Of a DNA stretch of 64,000 nucleotides, positions 41,155 through 52,740 are shown piece after piece. The DNA comes from Otis tarda (lineage: Eukaryota; Chordata; Aves; Otidiformes; Otididae). A program made the translations under genes and the position numbers. How positions within the stretch are numbered: position 1 is the stretch's first letter; every line of letters begins with the position of its first letter. The notes beneath the pieces were generated by a model that had not been told where the DNA came from, did no database searches, and worked only from the letters and a program-made list of their open reading frames with translations. The stretch covers positions 202,133,553-202,197,552 of the forward strand of contig CM048552.1 in assembly GCA_026413225.1 (NCBI GenBank). The letters run 5' to 3'.

Positions 41155-41177
41155 AAAAAAAAAAAAAAAAAAAAAAA
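41155..41177. repeat. A23 tract
   Basis: Twenty-three consecutive A bases preceded by an AG-rich run form the longest homopolymer that I noticed in the window. Confidence 0.95.
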
Positions 41178-43115
41178 GAACTAGTGCTGAGGAAACTAGT
41201 TATTCTAAGAGATGAATGTAACTGGAAGTTGTATTTTGTTTTAACAACTATTTCATGAATGAACACGTCCAGGCATAAAGCCAAAGTCAGCCAAGCTGTT
41301 TGTAATGGTACCATGCCCAGGAACTGTTAACTCTTAGATTGGAAGTATGTATCCTTTCAGGAAAGAAAAGCACGTGTATGAACATTTAAGATATTTTCTG
41401 AAGAAAGGTAGGTTAGCCATAGGTTTGAACTATTCAGAGATAAATGAACTTTTATAGGGGCAGGATCCATAGAAAATCTTTCAATGTGTTAATGTTATTG
41501 ACAGCATAAGAGTAAATTAGAAATGTGCAATGTAGCTGTTCAGGCTAATTCCTTATAACCACAGGAAAAGGTAAGTATGTCATTTTTAAAAACAGGCATA
41601 ATGATAAATAAACTAATATGAAAACACAATATATGAAGTTATAGAAAAATTTAAATTGATTTCATACTGTGAAATAGAATTTTATAGCAGTATGCATACA
41701 AAGCTTTATTGATAGCTGACACACAGTAAAATGTTCAGAGGTTCTTTAAGGCTCAAATACTGAAGAATTATAACTTAGAAGGTTCTGCCAATTGTCAGTG
41801 GTGAAAGTTCAAAATGATCATGTTGGGAACAGCACAAAAAATTTAAAAAGGGATGCAGGACACGGGATGACGCATCATGACAAGACGTTTAGAGCAAAAG
41901 GGCTAGAAGTAGTATCAGATACACATTTCTTAGTCTTTTTTCCTCTCTCATGCGAATATGACTAGCAACATAAATCAATTTAGAAAGCTCTCACTTAGCT
42001 TGTGAAAAGGTACCAACATAGTCTAAGAGCCAGCTTAGGGGGAGAGAAAGGTCTAGCACACTTTCTTTGAAACATAGCCTTTAATGAAAGACAGTTATCC
42101 AAAGAAGCAGCTCTCACAATATTTTAATCTTTAAGGCTACCAGACTCTATGGCCCCATCATTCGAAAGTTTCCACAGGACCATATGACATAGCTTCCAGA
42201 TTTCTGCTATAATTTCCTTTTACCACCAGAAAAATAACCTCTTTCCTCAACCACAACTAGTTGTAACAGCAGGGCTGCAACAAACATTGCACTAAGAGCT
42301 AGATTTACAGGCACTTATTTCGGCGGTCATGCCAGCTTAAGCAGAATTTGCTGATCTTGCATTGTTTCTTCATGCTCTCTTTGACTTCTTCCTTCTCCCT
42401 GTGTAGTTGTGATGCTGAAACAAGTCTGTGGCAATATTGTTAAAAAATAACCAGTAAAAAAATTTGTTGTTTGTTTTACTTGTAGCCAGGTCAATTTTCT
42501 GAAGTGGGTACATTATAAACCCACATTGCTGCCAAAAAAACCAGACAAAATTGTTAATCTGTTTCAGTCTTTGTTCAAAGCAAAAGCACTCGCTCGAGGA
42601 GATGCTTTTAAGAAAATTTGTCAAAGTAACAATAATTTGAGCTTCTACAGACATTTGAAAAGAATTTAAAAAAAAAAAAACAATCTAAGTGTTCTGCAAA
42701 CCTTAAGACAACATCCTAATGAGAACACTTCAAATAAAACATCCTTGTGTGTAATACAGCTCTGGGTCCATGCAGATTACACAGGTTCCCCACGGGAGAA
42801 TATCAACTTGCCTTGACTTTAAAAAATACAATTTACTTGCTTTCTTGTGAAAAGGTGGTTGTTTTTATATGTTAGTGTGTGTTTGTTTTAAATAACGGTA
42901 TAATTTTTTCTATGTACTCTTCGTTACATAAAGTGCTTGTGTTGCTTTCCATTTTCAATGACATTTCTCAGGGCACAGATTAAGAACAAAAATTATAGGG
43001 GTTTCAAACGATTTCCAGAGATCAGACTAAACGAAGAAAAATTCAAAAATAAGTTGTTTGTAGGAATGAAGTACCTTTTACTACTGTGAAAGAGCAGATA
43101 AATTCAGAATCTATT

Positions 43116-43131
43116 AAAAAAAAAAAAAAAA
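43116..43131. repeat. A16 tract
   Basis: Sixteen consecutive A bases in otherwise unremarkable intron sequence. Confidence 0.95.
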
Positions 43132-45769
43132 GTGGTAGATTGTCAGATAACTGCATGTTCTGACATATTACTGGCTAGGAATGGGTGCAGCACAAACCCT
43201 CTGCTATGAGCAACTCCATTCCCAGTCTCTGCAGTCACAAAATAAATGCATAAAACTTTAAGACTATAAGGTTGGTTCATCCAGCAAAACTCAGGTTCCT
43301 TTAAAATACTCATTTAGAAGTGCAAACTTATTTCGTCTGTCAACAGTCATCTGAAAAGACACTTGGTTAGCGACTGTATTGAACACCAAAGTGTCTACAA
43401 GATGAAATAGCAACTACCTGCATTTCTGTGAAGACTAAAATGCCATGAAAATAAACTCATTCTAGCCTCACTACTCAGTGAATGCCTCTCAAAACACTTG
43501 TCAAGTTGCTGTCCTGCAATGCAAGATCCCATGCACTGAAACACAGCAAACATGAAATGAGTATATGAAATTGAGAACAAATTAGATTTATAAAACAAGA
43601 AGTAGCAAGTGGTTTCCCAGCTTCTTCATTTTGCACTTTCACTGATGGGAGGATTTAATCTCTTTGTCTCTTGATGATACTCTTCAAAACTGGGAATGGC
43701 AAGTAGTCTCATTTTGTGAACGCTATCTCCTAACTGAAAAATGCTGCAAAGTAAAACAGAGGTTTTCAGAAATTTGGCCATGAGTTTCTCTTTTACTGCC
43801 TGGTTTTCAATAATCACTTCCTCTTCTTATTGCAGTCACTGCTGATTTGTCAATTAAGAACTGCAAAAAATGCTACAAAGGCACCAAGCCAGCTCACCAG
43901 GACATTGTAAAAATCATGGGACTGTTTACAGAAAGCTGCTAAATCTTTTAATAAAATGCTTCACAGCCCAAAGATTAAAGACTGCCTATAATCATTTTAC
44001 ATTGTAACAAGGAGTGATCACCCTAGCACCTTCCTAGTCAGATATCCATAGGGAGGTAAATGCAAATACAAGCACTCAGAATATAGAAAGCAGGAGAACC
44101 TGTAATAGTTAACTGAATCAATTCCATTAATCCACAGTGCAGTACTCCTGCAACACACATTGTATTTTAAAAATAAATGGATTTTCTTCATTTCTATTCT
44201 TTGTGGAAAATTGAGATTAAATACAATGAGGACACAGATTATCAAAGCCTTCTTACTAAGGCTTTGTATACTGTTTGTGTAAGGTGTTTCAGGTACATGA
44301 ATGTTAACAAGTATTGTAAACAAGGTCCAGAGCTAGTGAAGCCCCTTATCTCCACTCCCCTTTCCTCTTGAACAGCTGTCCCAGGTCCAACTCACAGTCT
44401 CTTGGCCCCGTACAGACAGACAAGCGCTCCCCATTCGATGCCAGCTAACCAGCTAACACTACACAGTAGAGACCAACGTGACTGATCTACACTTTCACAC
44501 CTCTGATAAAAAACGTTTACTAAAAGAAAATAGCTATGTCACAATTCACGTCTATGACAACTACCTTGGAAAATAGCAAAGATCGTCTCTAGAAATAGTC
44601 AGATTGCTCTCTTCCTCAACTGCTGGCTTCACAAGGCAGCAGAATGATCTAGGACCAACCTGAGTACAACCAAGTGCCAAAGGCGTTGCATATGCTACGG
44701 TTCTCCACTGTAGACATTCACATCAACAGGAAACAATTCACATTTTCAAAGGAAAAAGAAAAAAAAGAAAAGAGAAAGCTGCTTAAGAAATACAGTGCAA
44801 AACATGAACACTAGGTCATCTGTTGACTTCATCATCACAATAAAACTCTGAGCAAATTCTGTATTAATGGCTTACCGTGACACAGCAAAATGATTCCAGA
44901 AGTACTTTCTGCAAAGTTAAAGAAAACAGGGACCTATATTTTCAGTCCCAGATGTCAACAGGTGGGTGTTAAAATGGATGTGAGAGGAACTGGTTGCAAC
45001 TAGTTCTGAGTGACATCAGTTTGATCTTTTAAATATTATCATAATAAAATGTCACATGATGACTTCATATTTTTTCTTCATTTACATAAAAACAATGAAA
45101 AAAATATTTTAAAGAATGAAAACTACTAGAGAAATTAGAAATTACGTTAAACAAACCAGGAATGTACCAAGTATAAAACTGAAAAGTAACACTAAGAGCT
45201 ACATACACATTCCTAGACATTATTATTTGAGAAAACTATGGAAGCTGACACAGCATCACCTAGAAGAGCTGCCTAATGCTCTGCACTAAGAGGACACACA
45301 ATTTTACCTCCAAATTGTCTCACCTAGTATGTGTATTTATTTGGGGAAAGCTCAGAAATGTCCACGCACACTTACAGATGTTAGATGTTAAACTACATTA
45401 ATGATAACAGAACATGAGCTGTTTACTTTTATTACTCTGTGGGGTTTTTTTTTCTAAATTGAGCACAAATACTAAGAAACATTCACTGAACACATATGTT
45501 TTTTTATTTGAGTGGTGCAGAGAAAGATAGCAAACAGGATTCCTTCCAGTACAAGACACAGCAAGGGGGAAAGTTGCATTGCAAGTTCCCCCTCAACAAG
45601 AGCACATCAAAGGATCACATTGCAGATCTGCTTTCTAGGAAGCATGCATGACAGCAATGTGCCTATGGCTTCTTGATTTCATTTATCAGTTATAGTGGTC
45701 ACAGACAACATCTGTAGGCAAGTGAAGGTATAGTTCTAATATCTTTTTGATAGCAATTACATGAAAGAT

Positions 45770-45792
45770 ATTACTATCTTCTTGATAGTAAT
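45770..45792. repeat. Perfect 9-bp inverted repeat with 5-base loop
   Basis: ATTACTATC at 45770-45778, loop TTCTT, then GATAGTAAT at 45784-45792. The stem is AT-rich, so stability is modest and a chance origin is likely. Confidence 0.8.
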
Positions 45793-46976
45793 TCTACCCC
45801 AGTCATATTTTTCCTTGCATGCACTGAAGCGAGGGGAAGGAGCTGACAGAAAGTTAGGGCCAAAGGAATTATTTTTCCAGCTGGATCACTTCTGCAATTG
45901 TGTTCACTACACAGTCACACAAACACTTGTACCAACACAACAGGGAAGACTGGACATTTTCTTAAACAGCCCAAGAAATACTCTACAAATACGCAGTTAA
46001 TATGAATACAAAAACATTCTTCTAGGTGTTGCTGAACTCCAGTTGATTTACCTCCCAATTTTTTACATTGACAGTGGCTGGGATACAAAGGCGACTCAGA
46101 TTTGGGATAGAAAGCTGGTTCTGAAAACCATTCATTAGTTAAAATTTTCTGTATCACATTTCATCCAATCATTCCAGAGCTAAAACACAGCAGAAAATCA
46201 TACATTGCTGCTGACTACAGCCTCTCTCTTCTGCAATTATTTCCAAGGCTAACAGACAAAAGCCTCAACAAAATAGTATTACATATTTTTAAAATGAGAG
46301 TTCATATTATATTATGTAAAGTAATGACTAATCATATTTTTCTCCAGAAGAGACAAATGAAAAACAAAAGCAAAAATTATTCTATAAACTAAAATAAAGG
46401 GAATAAATTAGCATCTTCCACAAAAATTGAAGATTCACTCAAATTAACCAGACAGTAAAAATTCACACATGTCCCAAAGAGAAACATATGCACACACTGT
46501 CACTAAGCTACTTTTCAAGAATCTACTTAAGGTTGACAATACCTGAAAAGTTCCCATTTCTCTCCACAAACTCTATACTATGAGTCTAGATTGACAAAAT
46601 GTAGATGTTGCAGTGTGCCTGCAACCACAGGTTAGGCAAATTTCACCTGCATAGACAAAACTTACTCTTCTCACAGTTTGAGATCTGACACAAATTCCAG
46701 GAGGATGAAAAGGAAGCAGGAAGACAGTGAGGCTGAAGATACTCCAAGCAGCTCTCCAACAAGCATCCACAACTTGTCCAAAGACTTCCAGGAGCAATTT
46801 ACAGAAAAAAGGGATGAAGCAGCAACCATCAACCTCTCCACTCCGAGGCACGGTTGTCCTTAAATGTTACAGATTATTTTTTCTTCTAGCAAAGCAACTA
46901 CTCTTTTGAGCTCTTAGAAGTAGATATTTCCCCAAACTTCCCATTGCCTAGAAAGCAAAAGAAAATTAGGACATAA

Positions 46977-47140
46977 TGCCCAGAGAGGTAGTAGATGCCC
47001 CATCCCTGGAAACATTCAAGGCCAGGTTGGATGGGGCTCTGAGCAACCTGATCTGGTTGGGGATGTCCCTGCTCCTTGCAGGGAGGTTGGCCGGGATGGC
47101 CTTTGAAGGTCCCTTCCAACCCAAACCATTCTATGATTCT
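46977..47140 (+). repeat. CR1 LINE fragment, 3' end only
   Basis: The copy runs from GCCCAGAGAGGTAGTAGATG to the tail ATTCTATGATTCT. The usual word near the end, TTGGACTAGATGACC, is changed to TTGGCCGGGATGGCC. It is antisense to the host gene and opposite to the copy at 49966-50410. Confidence 0.95.
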
Positions 47141-48318
47141 AAGTGCTCAGGCGCTGCCCTACTATGCAGACCCTTCCTGTCCACTTCCAGGCAAGAAAAA
47201 ATGTTGCTGGTGGAGACATAGAGATTTGGCACTGATGTCTCTACCCTGCATACAGGATAAATTCCCCAGCGATATACTCAGTAACAGGAGAATAAAGGAT
47301 GAGGTGTTTTTAATTTTGGGGTTTTTTTTCAGTTATTTCTCACAGTATTTGCAAATGGCTCAGATTACAAAGTGGAGCAGAAGAGTCTCTTATAAAAGGC
47401 ACTGGGGGAACTAGGTACCAGGTAGGTTACAGTGACAGAAATGTTTAGTTATATGTGAAGTAAGACTTGAAATGCTTGTTCTGGTTGTTCTTAGGAAGCA
47501 AGACTGACAACTTATCAGCAAGAAAAGAAAAAAAATAAATGAAAAATCTTATTTCAAGGGCTCAAGTGTTAACCTGTTGCTGAGGGCTACCAAAAATTTT
47601 AAACGGTGCTGAGATATGTATTTAATGAATTCATTGTATTAATGAATCCTAGGCCTTCAAATAACATTGATCTAATTTATTTGAACTAAAGCTATTCAGA
47701 GTCCTCCTCGTAGACAGTCTCTTCTCATCCTGAGCTTCCAGGTGTTTAGCCTTCCTTCTTGCCTATCTCTGTAGCTTTTCTAATCTACATAATGCTTTCT
47801 GACAAGAAATACACATAGCAAGTATTCAAAATAGGGTTCACAAAAATGGTTTATGAAGGCATGTGATTTGTTTTCAATAATTTTCTCAATGATTTCTAAA
47901 ACTTAGCTTGACTATCAGTGGACACTAAGCTGATGGTCTGAAAAAAAAAACAACAAACCAACCAACAATGAACAAAATAATTCCAATCAGTATTTTCCTA
48001 TCTTACGGAATTCCATTTACCAATGACATGGATTTATCCTACAATGAATATCAGATATGTAGCCTTCTATATCTGTGGTAGGAGGAAGAAAAGTGGAAGA
48101 AAATAATAAATAAATAAATCTAAAAATATATTTTTTTGTAACAAAATAAAATAATTCTGTGCTGATTTACTGCTCCTTGTTGAACAGAAAGCTCAGTTAC
48201 CTAGGAAATTAATATTTCCAAATTTCTAGTCTGATGCACAACTTCAGAAAGTCTTCCCAAAGAATTGCTACTTTAATTGCTCAATAGGATGTGTACAGGC
48301 CATCTTAAGTGTGAGAGG

Positions 48319-48338
48319 AAAAAAAAAAAAAAAAAAAA
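48319..48338. repeat. A20 tract
   Basis: Twenty consecutive A bases lie about 40 bp before the G-rich motif at 48381. Confidence 0.95.
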
Positions 48339-48380
48339 TCAGCTTTGAGGTGCTTTTAAATTAATTTAAAACGACTTTAA

Positions 48381-48406
48381 GGGATGTGGGGGGCGCGTGG
48401 GCGGGG
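48381..48406. promoter_or_regulatory. G-rich motif: overlapping EGR1-like and SP1-like sites, G-quadruplex pattern
   Basis: Four G runs (3, 6, 3 and 4 bases) are separated by loops of 4, 5 and 1 bases, which fits the usual G-quadruplex pattern. The word GCGTGGGCG at 48395-48403 is an exact EGR1 consensus, and GGGCGGGGC at 48399-48407 is a GC-box core for SP1 family factors; they overlap. The surrounding several hundred bases are AT-rich. Binding and folding are predictions from motifs only. Confidence 0.5.
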
Positions 48407-49965
48407 CAACCCAAACAAACAAACCCCAAAACAAAAACCCAGTTCTAATTGCAAAGAGAAGAAACCCTCTTATTTGTGGTGGTGTTTCTTCATTTGCAGT
48501 AATGTGCTTTCAGACAGTCTCCTTACAGGCAGGTTCCTTCAAAAGAGATTAATTTACATGCTAAAATTGATATGAGCAGTGAAGAGCACTGAAAGCAGCT
48601 ACCAAGTATATCAGAACACCTTCATACACTGTTTTTTGTCATTTTAAGAGAACGTCCATGTGAAACAAAATGTCAGGGATATGCTGTATAGTCTGAGGGT
48701 GCTAGTATGTGATTTTGTGATTTCTCTGCTTTATAAACTGAGTAATAAGCAGCACCTGTGGACAGAAGACTGCTTATTCTTCTGATGGAATCTGCAACCC
48801 ACTTCACATTATAGGGAAAAGGTTAATTCTGCTCAACAACATGCTGTGTCCTTTGGTATCTGATTTTATGTACCATTCCATGGATTGCTGGTTTTAAGAG
48901 TTCATTTATTTTCCTTCAAGAACAGCTTTTGAAATTGAATATTTTGATGCTTTCCTGGGAAGCAGATAGCATCGGACCCCTTGTGTGAGGGTAAATACAG
49001 AACCACAATGAGAACATCCAGTTAATACAAAAAAAGTCCAAAACAATGAGATACTCTCTGAAGCATGAAGATTATGAGATATAAAGAGACAGATACTAGA
49101 AAGAAAAATATTCATCGAGCATAGTACACAACTGCCCACTTCAGAATTTTTGTAGTATCCACTGAAGTATTTAATATTGGTCAGGAATTCAAAGTAACCA
49201 TACACATCTCACTGATTCATGATACCAGAGAGAAAAGCTCTAGGACCATTCATCACTTGCCAGCAACTCATAAAAACCTGGGTAAACAGCAAAGAATGCA
49301 ATAGTTAAGAGGTTTCTCTCAGTTCAGGATTTAGTAAACTTCAGAAATAACCAGGGAGTTGCATTCAAGACAATGTAACACTCGAAAGAACACATTCAAT
49401 GCTTCAAATTCATAGGGGATCTGAAGGAAGAGGAAATCAGTAGCAGGGACTAATTCATCTACAATTCATCTATCCTTGTGTCAACACAGCATAACCCTAT
49501 GAAAGGAAAAGGAATTAGTATTTTATATGACTCATAGTACATTTCCACAGGCAGATCACACTTTTTACAATCAGAGAAATTCCAAAGTTTGCTGAATTTT
49601 ATTATTCAAGTATCACTACCATGATAACTGTGTGTCATCAATGCTCTCAGCAGGAGCATTCATTTTGAAGAATAAACAGAATGGGGTTATTTCAAACTCA
49701 GTGAAAATCTGATGCAAATTATTTCCCATCAAGAGCAGCTCCTCCACACACGAATACTATTTGCCACTTTGTTTACAATTATTTGACAATCCTATTGTAC
49801 TAAACTTATGGCCACTTTTTAAAATATTTTTCCGTGAGACTGAAATCTCACCCAAATCTTTGACCCTGCATTGGGATCCAACAGCTCAGCTACATAATCC
49901 ATGCATTCCATTGAAGTCATACTGAAACAGAACAAAAAGTATATTTCTGTTTCACTGTCTTTTTT

Positions 49966-50410
49966 CATAGAAAGGTTTGCGTTGGAAGGGACCTTCAAAG
50001 GCCATCTAGTCCAACCCCCCTGCAAGAAGCAGGGACATCTCCAACCAGATCAGGTTGCTCAGAGCCCCGGCCAACCTGGCCTTGAATGTTTCCAGGGATG
50101 GGGCATCCACCACCTCTCTGGGCAACCTGTGCCAGTGTTCCGCCACCTTCATTGTAACATTTTTTTCCTCATGCCCAGTCTGAATCTACCTCCCTCTACC
50201 TTAAAACCATTACCCCTCATCCTATCACAACAGGCCCTGCTAAAAAGTTTCTCCCCATCTTTCTGTAGGCCCCCTTGAGATACTGGAAGACCACTATAAG
50301 GTCTCCCCGGAGCCTTCTCTTCTCCAGGCTGAACAGCCCCAACTCTCTCAGCCTGTCCTCATAGGAGAGGCGCTTCAACCCTCTGATCATCTTTGTGGCC
50401 TCCTCTGGGG
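49966..50410 (-). repeat. CR1 LINE fragment, sense to the host gene
   Basis: On the minus strand this covers the end of the reverse transcriptase ORF ([20 protein letters not shown]) and the 3' UTR. The tail is nearly absent, with only CTATG left at 49966. It lies about 1.4 kb from the 62-bp exon, on its downstream side in transcription order. About 190 bp of it is closely complementary to the plus-strand copy at 52505-52740 on the other side of that exon. Confidence 0.95.
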
Positions 50411-51699
50411 GAGCCATTTCCCTTAATAAAATCAATGTTTTTCCCCCTTTTATTTTAATGGCCTTCCTACCAGATACAAAGTAAAATGTTATATGGAAAG
50501 ATCAAATTATAAAACACAGAGAAGTTAGAATCTACTAAAAGTGAAAAAGGGAATGACTCCTCTGACAAAAAAAAAAAAATAGGAAGAAAGACAAAATAAA
50601 GGGAAATTACACATAGATATTACAAAAGACTAATCAGTTTGAAAATAAAACCTTTACCTGTTCATTGCTTTTCCTTTTTCTAATAGTTAGCTAACAATAA
50701 TCTTTAACCTAAATTGGAAAGCTATTCATTTGAAACATTGTTTAGCTAAGTAATTAATAAGTGTTACGGTAAATGTCTTTCAAGGTGACTGAATAGTCAC
50801 CTTCTCACTCTTCCATCTACCCAGGAAAAAAATATTTAGCATGAAGCAAAAATCTCATACTTTTATAGGTTTAGGTGATATTAACTATGCAACTGTACCA
50901 TATAAATGTTTATAATTTTGCCACTTTAGCATATTTATGTAAACAGAAATAGCAGGATGCCAATTCTATGGCCATTTACTCCTAAGAATAAGAAATATTT
51001 CTGTATTCCTCTTCCTGTCAGAAAATTCTTTTTCTCATCTCCCTAAGTACTCATAAGAGGAAGGAAAACAAGGACAGACATAGTAATTGGATAGAATTGA
51101 ATTAGTTAAAGTTTCACGATTTTTAAAAATCCCCCTACTGAGGTTAATCCTTACCTCACTTCTTTATTCATGATTGACTTACAAGGAAGAAAAAGAAATA
51201 GAGATATAGTTTCATTACCTACGTTGCTTTACTTTTTAAAAAATACTTGTATAACAATATACTTAAAACTTCTTTAACAAAGCTACATTTGAATAGAAAT
51301 AAAAACGAAAGCATACTTTAGATTCATCAGTATGGAAAAAAATGGAGTAAGACTACCACAACAAAGGACGAATCTGACAAGTCTGATATATATATAAAGT
51401 ATTTCATTAAATATAAATACCAATCTACATTTCCATTATAAACTCTTTGTTTTCATTTTCCTTTATTCCTGTGCCTTGCAATTAATAATACAAGATGGGA
51501 GAAAGGAAAGGTACAGCAGCATTCAAAGGTTAAAGTGGGGAGTGAGGAGGGAGGAAATGACAAGAAAGTAGTTTTTAAATCGATGCAAAAGTATTTGGCT
51601 GAACACCCAATTAAAAATTGCTGCAGTCTGTGCTAGCAAATTTCTGCCTTGGCAGAATCAAGTGATTCTTATGAAATACTGAGCATCTACTATACAAAT

Positions 51700-51714
51700 A
51701 AAAAAAAAAAAAAA
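51700..51714. repeat. A15 tract near exon donor
   Basis: Fifteen consecutive A bases lie about 80 bp past the donor of the exon at 51798-51859, read as a U run in the pre-mRNA. Confidence 0.95.
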
Positions 51715-51797
51715 GAAAGGCACTTCAGGAGGAATACAAGTAAAGTACTATTTCACACACAAAGAGGCCCAATGCAACATATTGCCAGCAAGCTTAC

Positions 51798-51859
51798 CAG
51801 TCGTCTCCTCTCCTCTTCAACAGCAATCAAGAGCCGAGCAAACTCTTTCAGTGACTGGG
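51798..51859 (-). CDS. ARHGAP42: ARHGAP42 coding exon (probably exon 3), BAR domain
   Basis: This 62-bp exon reads (A)QSLKEFARLLIAVEEERRRL on the minus strand, about residues 84-104 of the protein. It starts with CC, the last two bases of a codon whose first G must come from the exon upstream, so the upstream intron is phase 1. The downstream intron is phase 0. The acceptor is a pyrimidine-rich tract ending TTTTCAG and the donor is CTG|GTAAGCT. The peptide is a charged amphipathic stretch, as expected for a BAR coiled-coil helix. Because 62 is not a multiple of three, skipping the exon would break the frame. Two oppositely oriented CR1 copies (49966-50410 and 52505-52740) sit on either side of it. 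The next exon upstream, which should encode the GDAETDDE region, was searched for up to 64000 and not found. Confidence 0.95.
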
Positions 51860-52504
51860 CTGAAAAGAAAACAAAGAAAAAAAAATGTTCTGGTCAACAT
51901 TACATTTAGAGACCAGATGAGTCCATTACCTGGATTTAAGTTGTAGTGATAAGATACTGTTTTTATATCGTACTTCACTGAAGTGAATGAGGCACAGACT
52001 GAATTGAGCAGCAGGTCAAGAGCAGGTAAAAAAACAAAGGAAAAGAACCTGATTCTTAATAGTCCTATCTATTTAAAAAATAATTTTTAAATGGAATACA
52101 GCAAGCTGATCTTCCTGAAATGTGCAAATCAGTCTCAAAACAAAGAATTTGACAGTCAGCCATAAAATTTACTTTAGCACACAAAATTGATCAGAAAAAT
52201 CTTGAGTTTCTCCTATTAAAGTACAGCAACAAATATTTGCAAGAACTACAAAAAAATATTCAGGTAAAAATCTCAAACTCAACATGATGGAAGAAATGTG
52301 TTATTTATGCCAAATGTTCACGTTTAGCAGTTCTTTGGCTTTACGTTTTGCAGTGACAAACAAGGTCCCAGGTGACGAGAACAGACAGTTGATTTATAAG
52401 CAAGCTTTGAATTCTGGTACAACTGTGAGATAGTCTTTGCTCAAAACTGCCTTCAAATATAAGTCAAAGGACTATAGAAGACGTCAACAGAAACATAATA
52501 AAAG

Positions 52505-52740
52505 TATCAGGAAAAATTTTTTTACAATGCACATTGTAGAACACTGGAACAGGTTGCCCAGAGAGGTGGTAGACGCCCCATCCCTGGAAACATTCAAGGC
52601 CAGGTTGGATGGGGCTCTGAGCAACCTGATCTGGTTGGAAATGTCCCTGCTTCTTGCAGGGGGGTTGGACTAGATGACCTTTGAAGGTCCCTTCCATAAC
52701 TCCAAACTATTCAATGATTCTATAATTCTATGATTCTATT
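52505..52740 (+). repeat. CR1 LINE fragment with octamer tail
   Basis: The copy runs from the CR1 3' UTR (AGGAAAAATTTTTTTACAAT) through GCCCAGAGAGGTGGTAGACG to a tail of several octamer-like units (ATTCAATG ATTCTATA ATTCTATG ATTCTATT). It is antisense to the host gene and lies 646 bp upstream, in transcription order, of the 62-bp exon. Confidence 0.96.

Larger units (their letters stand above)
22434..51797 (-). other. ARHGAP42: ARHGAP42 intron of 29.4 kb
   Basis: The intron is bounded by donor GTAAGCT at 51791-51797 and an acceptor ending TTTGCAG at 22434. It contains three CR1 fragments (35072-35290 minus, 46977-47140 plus, 49966-50410 minus), several A tracts (34109-34126, 41155-41177, 43116-43131, 48319-48338, 51700-51714), TTAG and TA/TG simple repeats, and a G-rich motif at 48381-48406. 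About 28 kb of the rest is AT-rich, with no gene, RNA gene or repeat that I recognise. Confidence 0.85.
169..51859 (-). other. ARHGAP42: ARHGAP42 (GRAF3) partial gene, four internal BAR-domain exons
   Basis: Four minus-strand exons at 51798-51859, 22362-22433, 4574-4675 and 169-279 join into one continuous frame of about 116 codons. The translation matches the BAR domain of GRAF-family RhoGAPs, and ARHGAP42 fits better than its paralogue ARHGAP26. For example, the third exon reads DGKKKFDKES where I recall EAKKKYDKET in ARHGAP26, and the fourth has QNFYEAS where ARHGAP26 has QHFYEVS. Known for the family: the protein uses its BAR and PH domains at membranes and its GAP domain to switch off RhoA, notably in smooth muscle. 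Only the middle of the BAR domain is here; the start and the PH, GAP and SH3 parts lie outside. By analogy with ARHGAP26 the exons are probably numbers 3 to 6. The paralogue comparison is from memory, not an alignment. Confidence 0.93.

Noticed and set aside
46573-46863. Open frames on both strands, one with a charged stretch KRKQEDSEAED
   Set aside because: Opposite-strand frames overlap, no domain is recognised, and no consistent exon borders were found.
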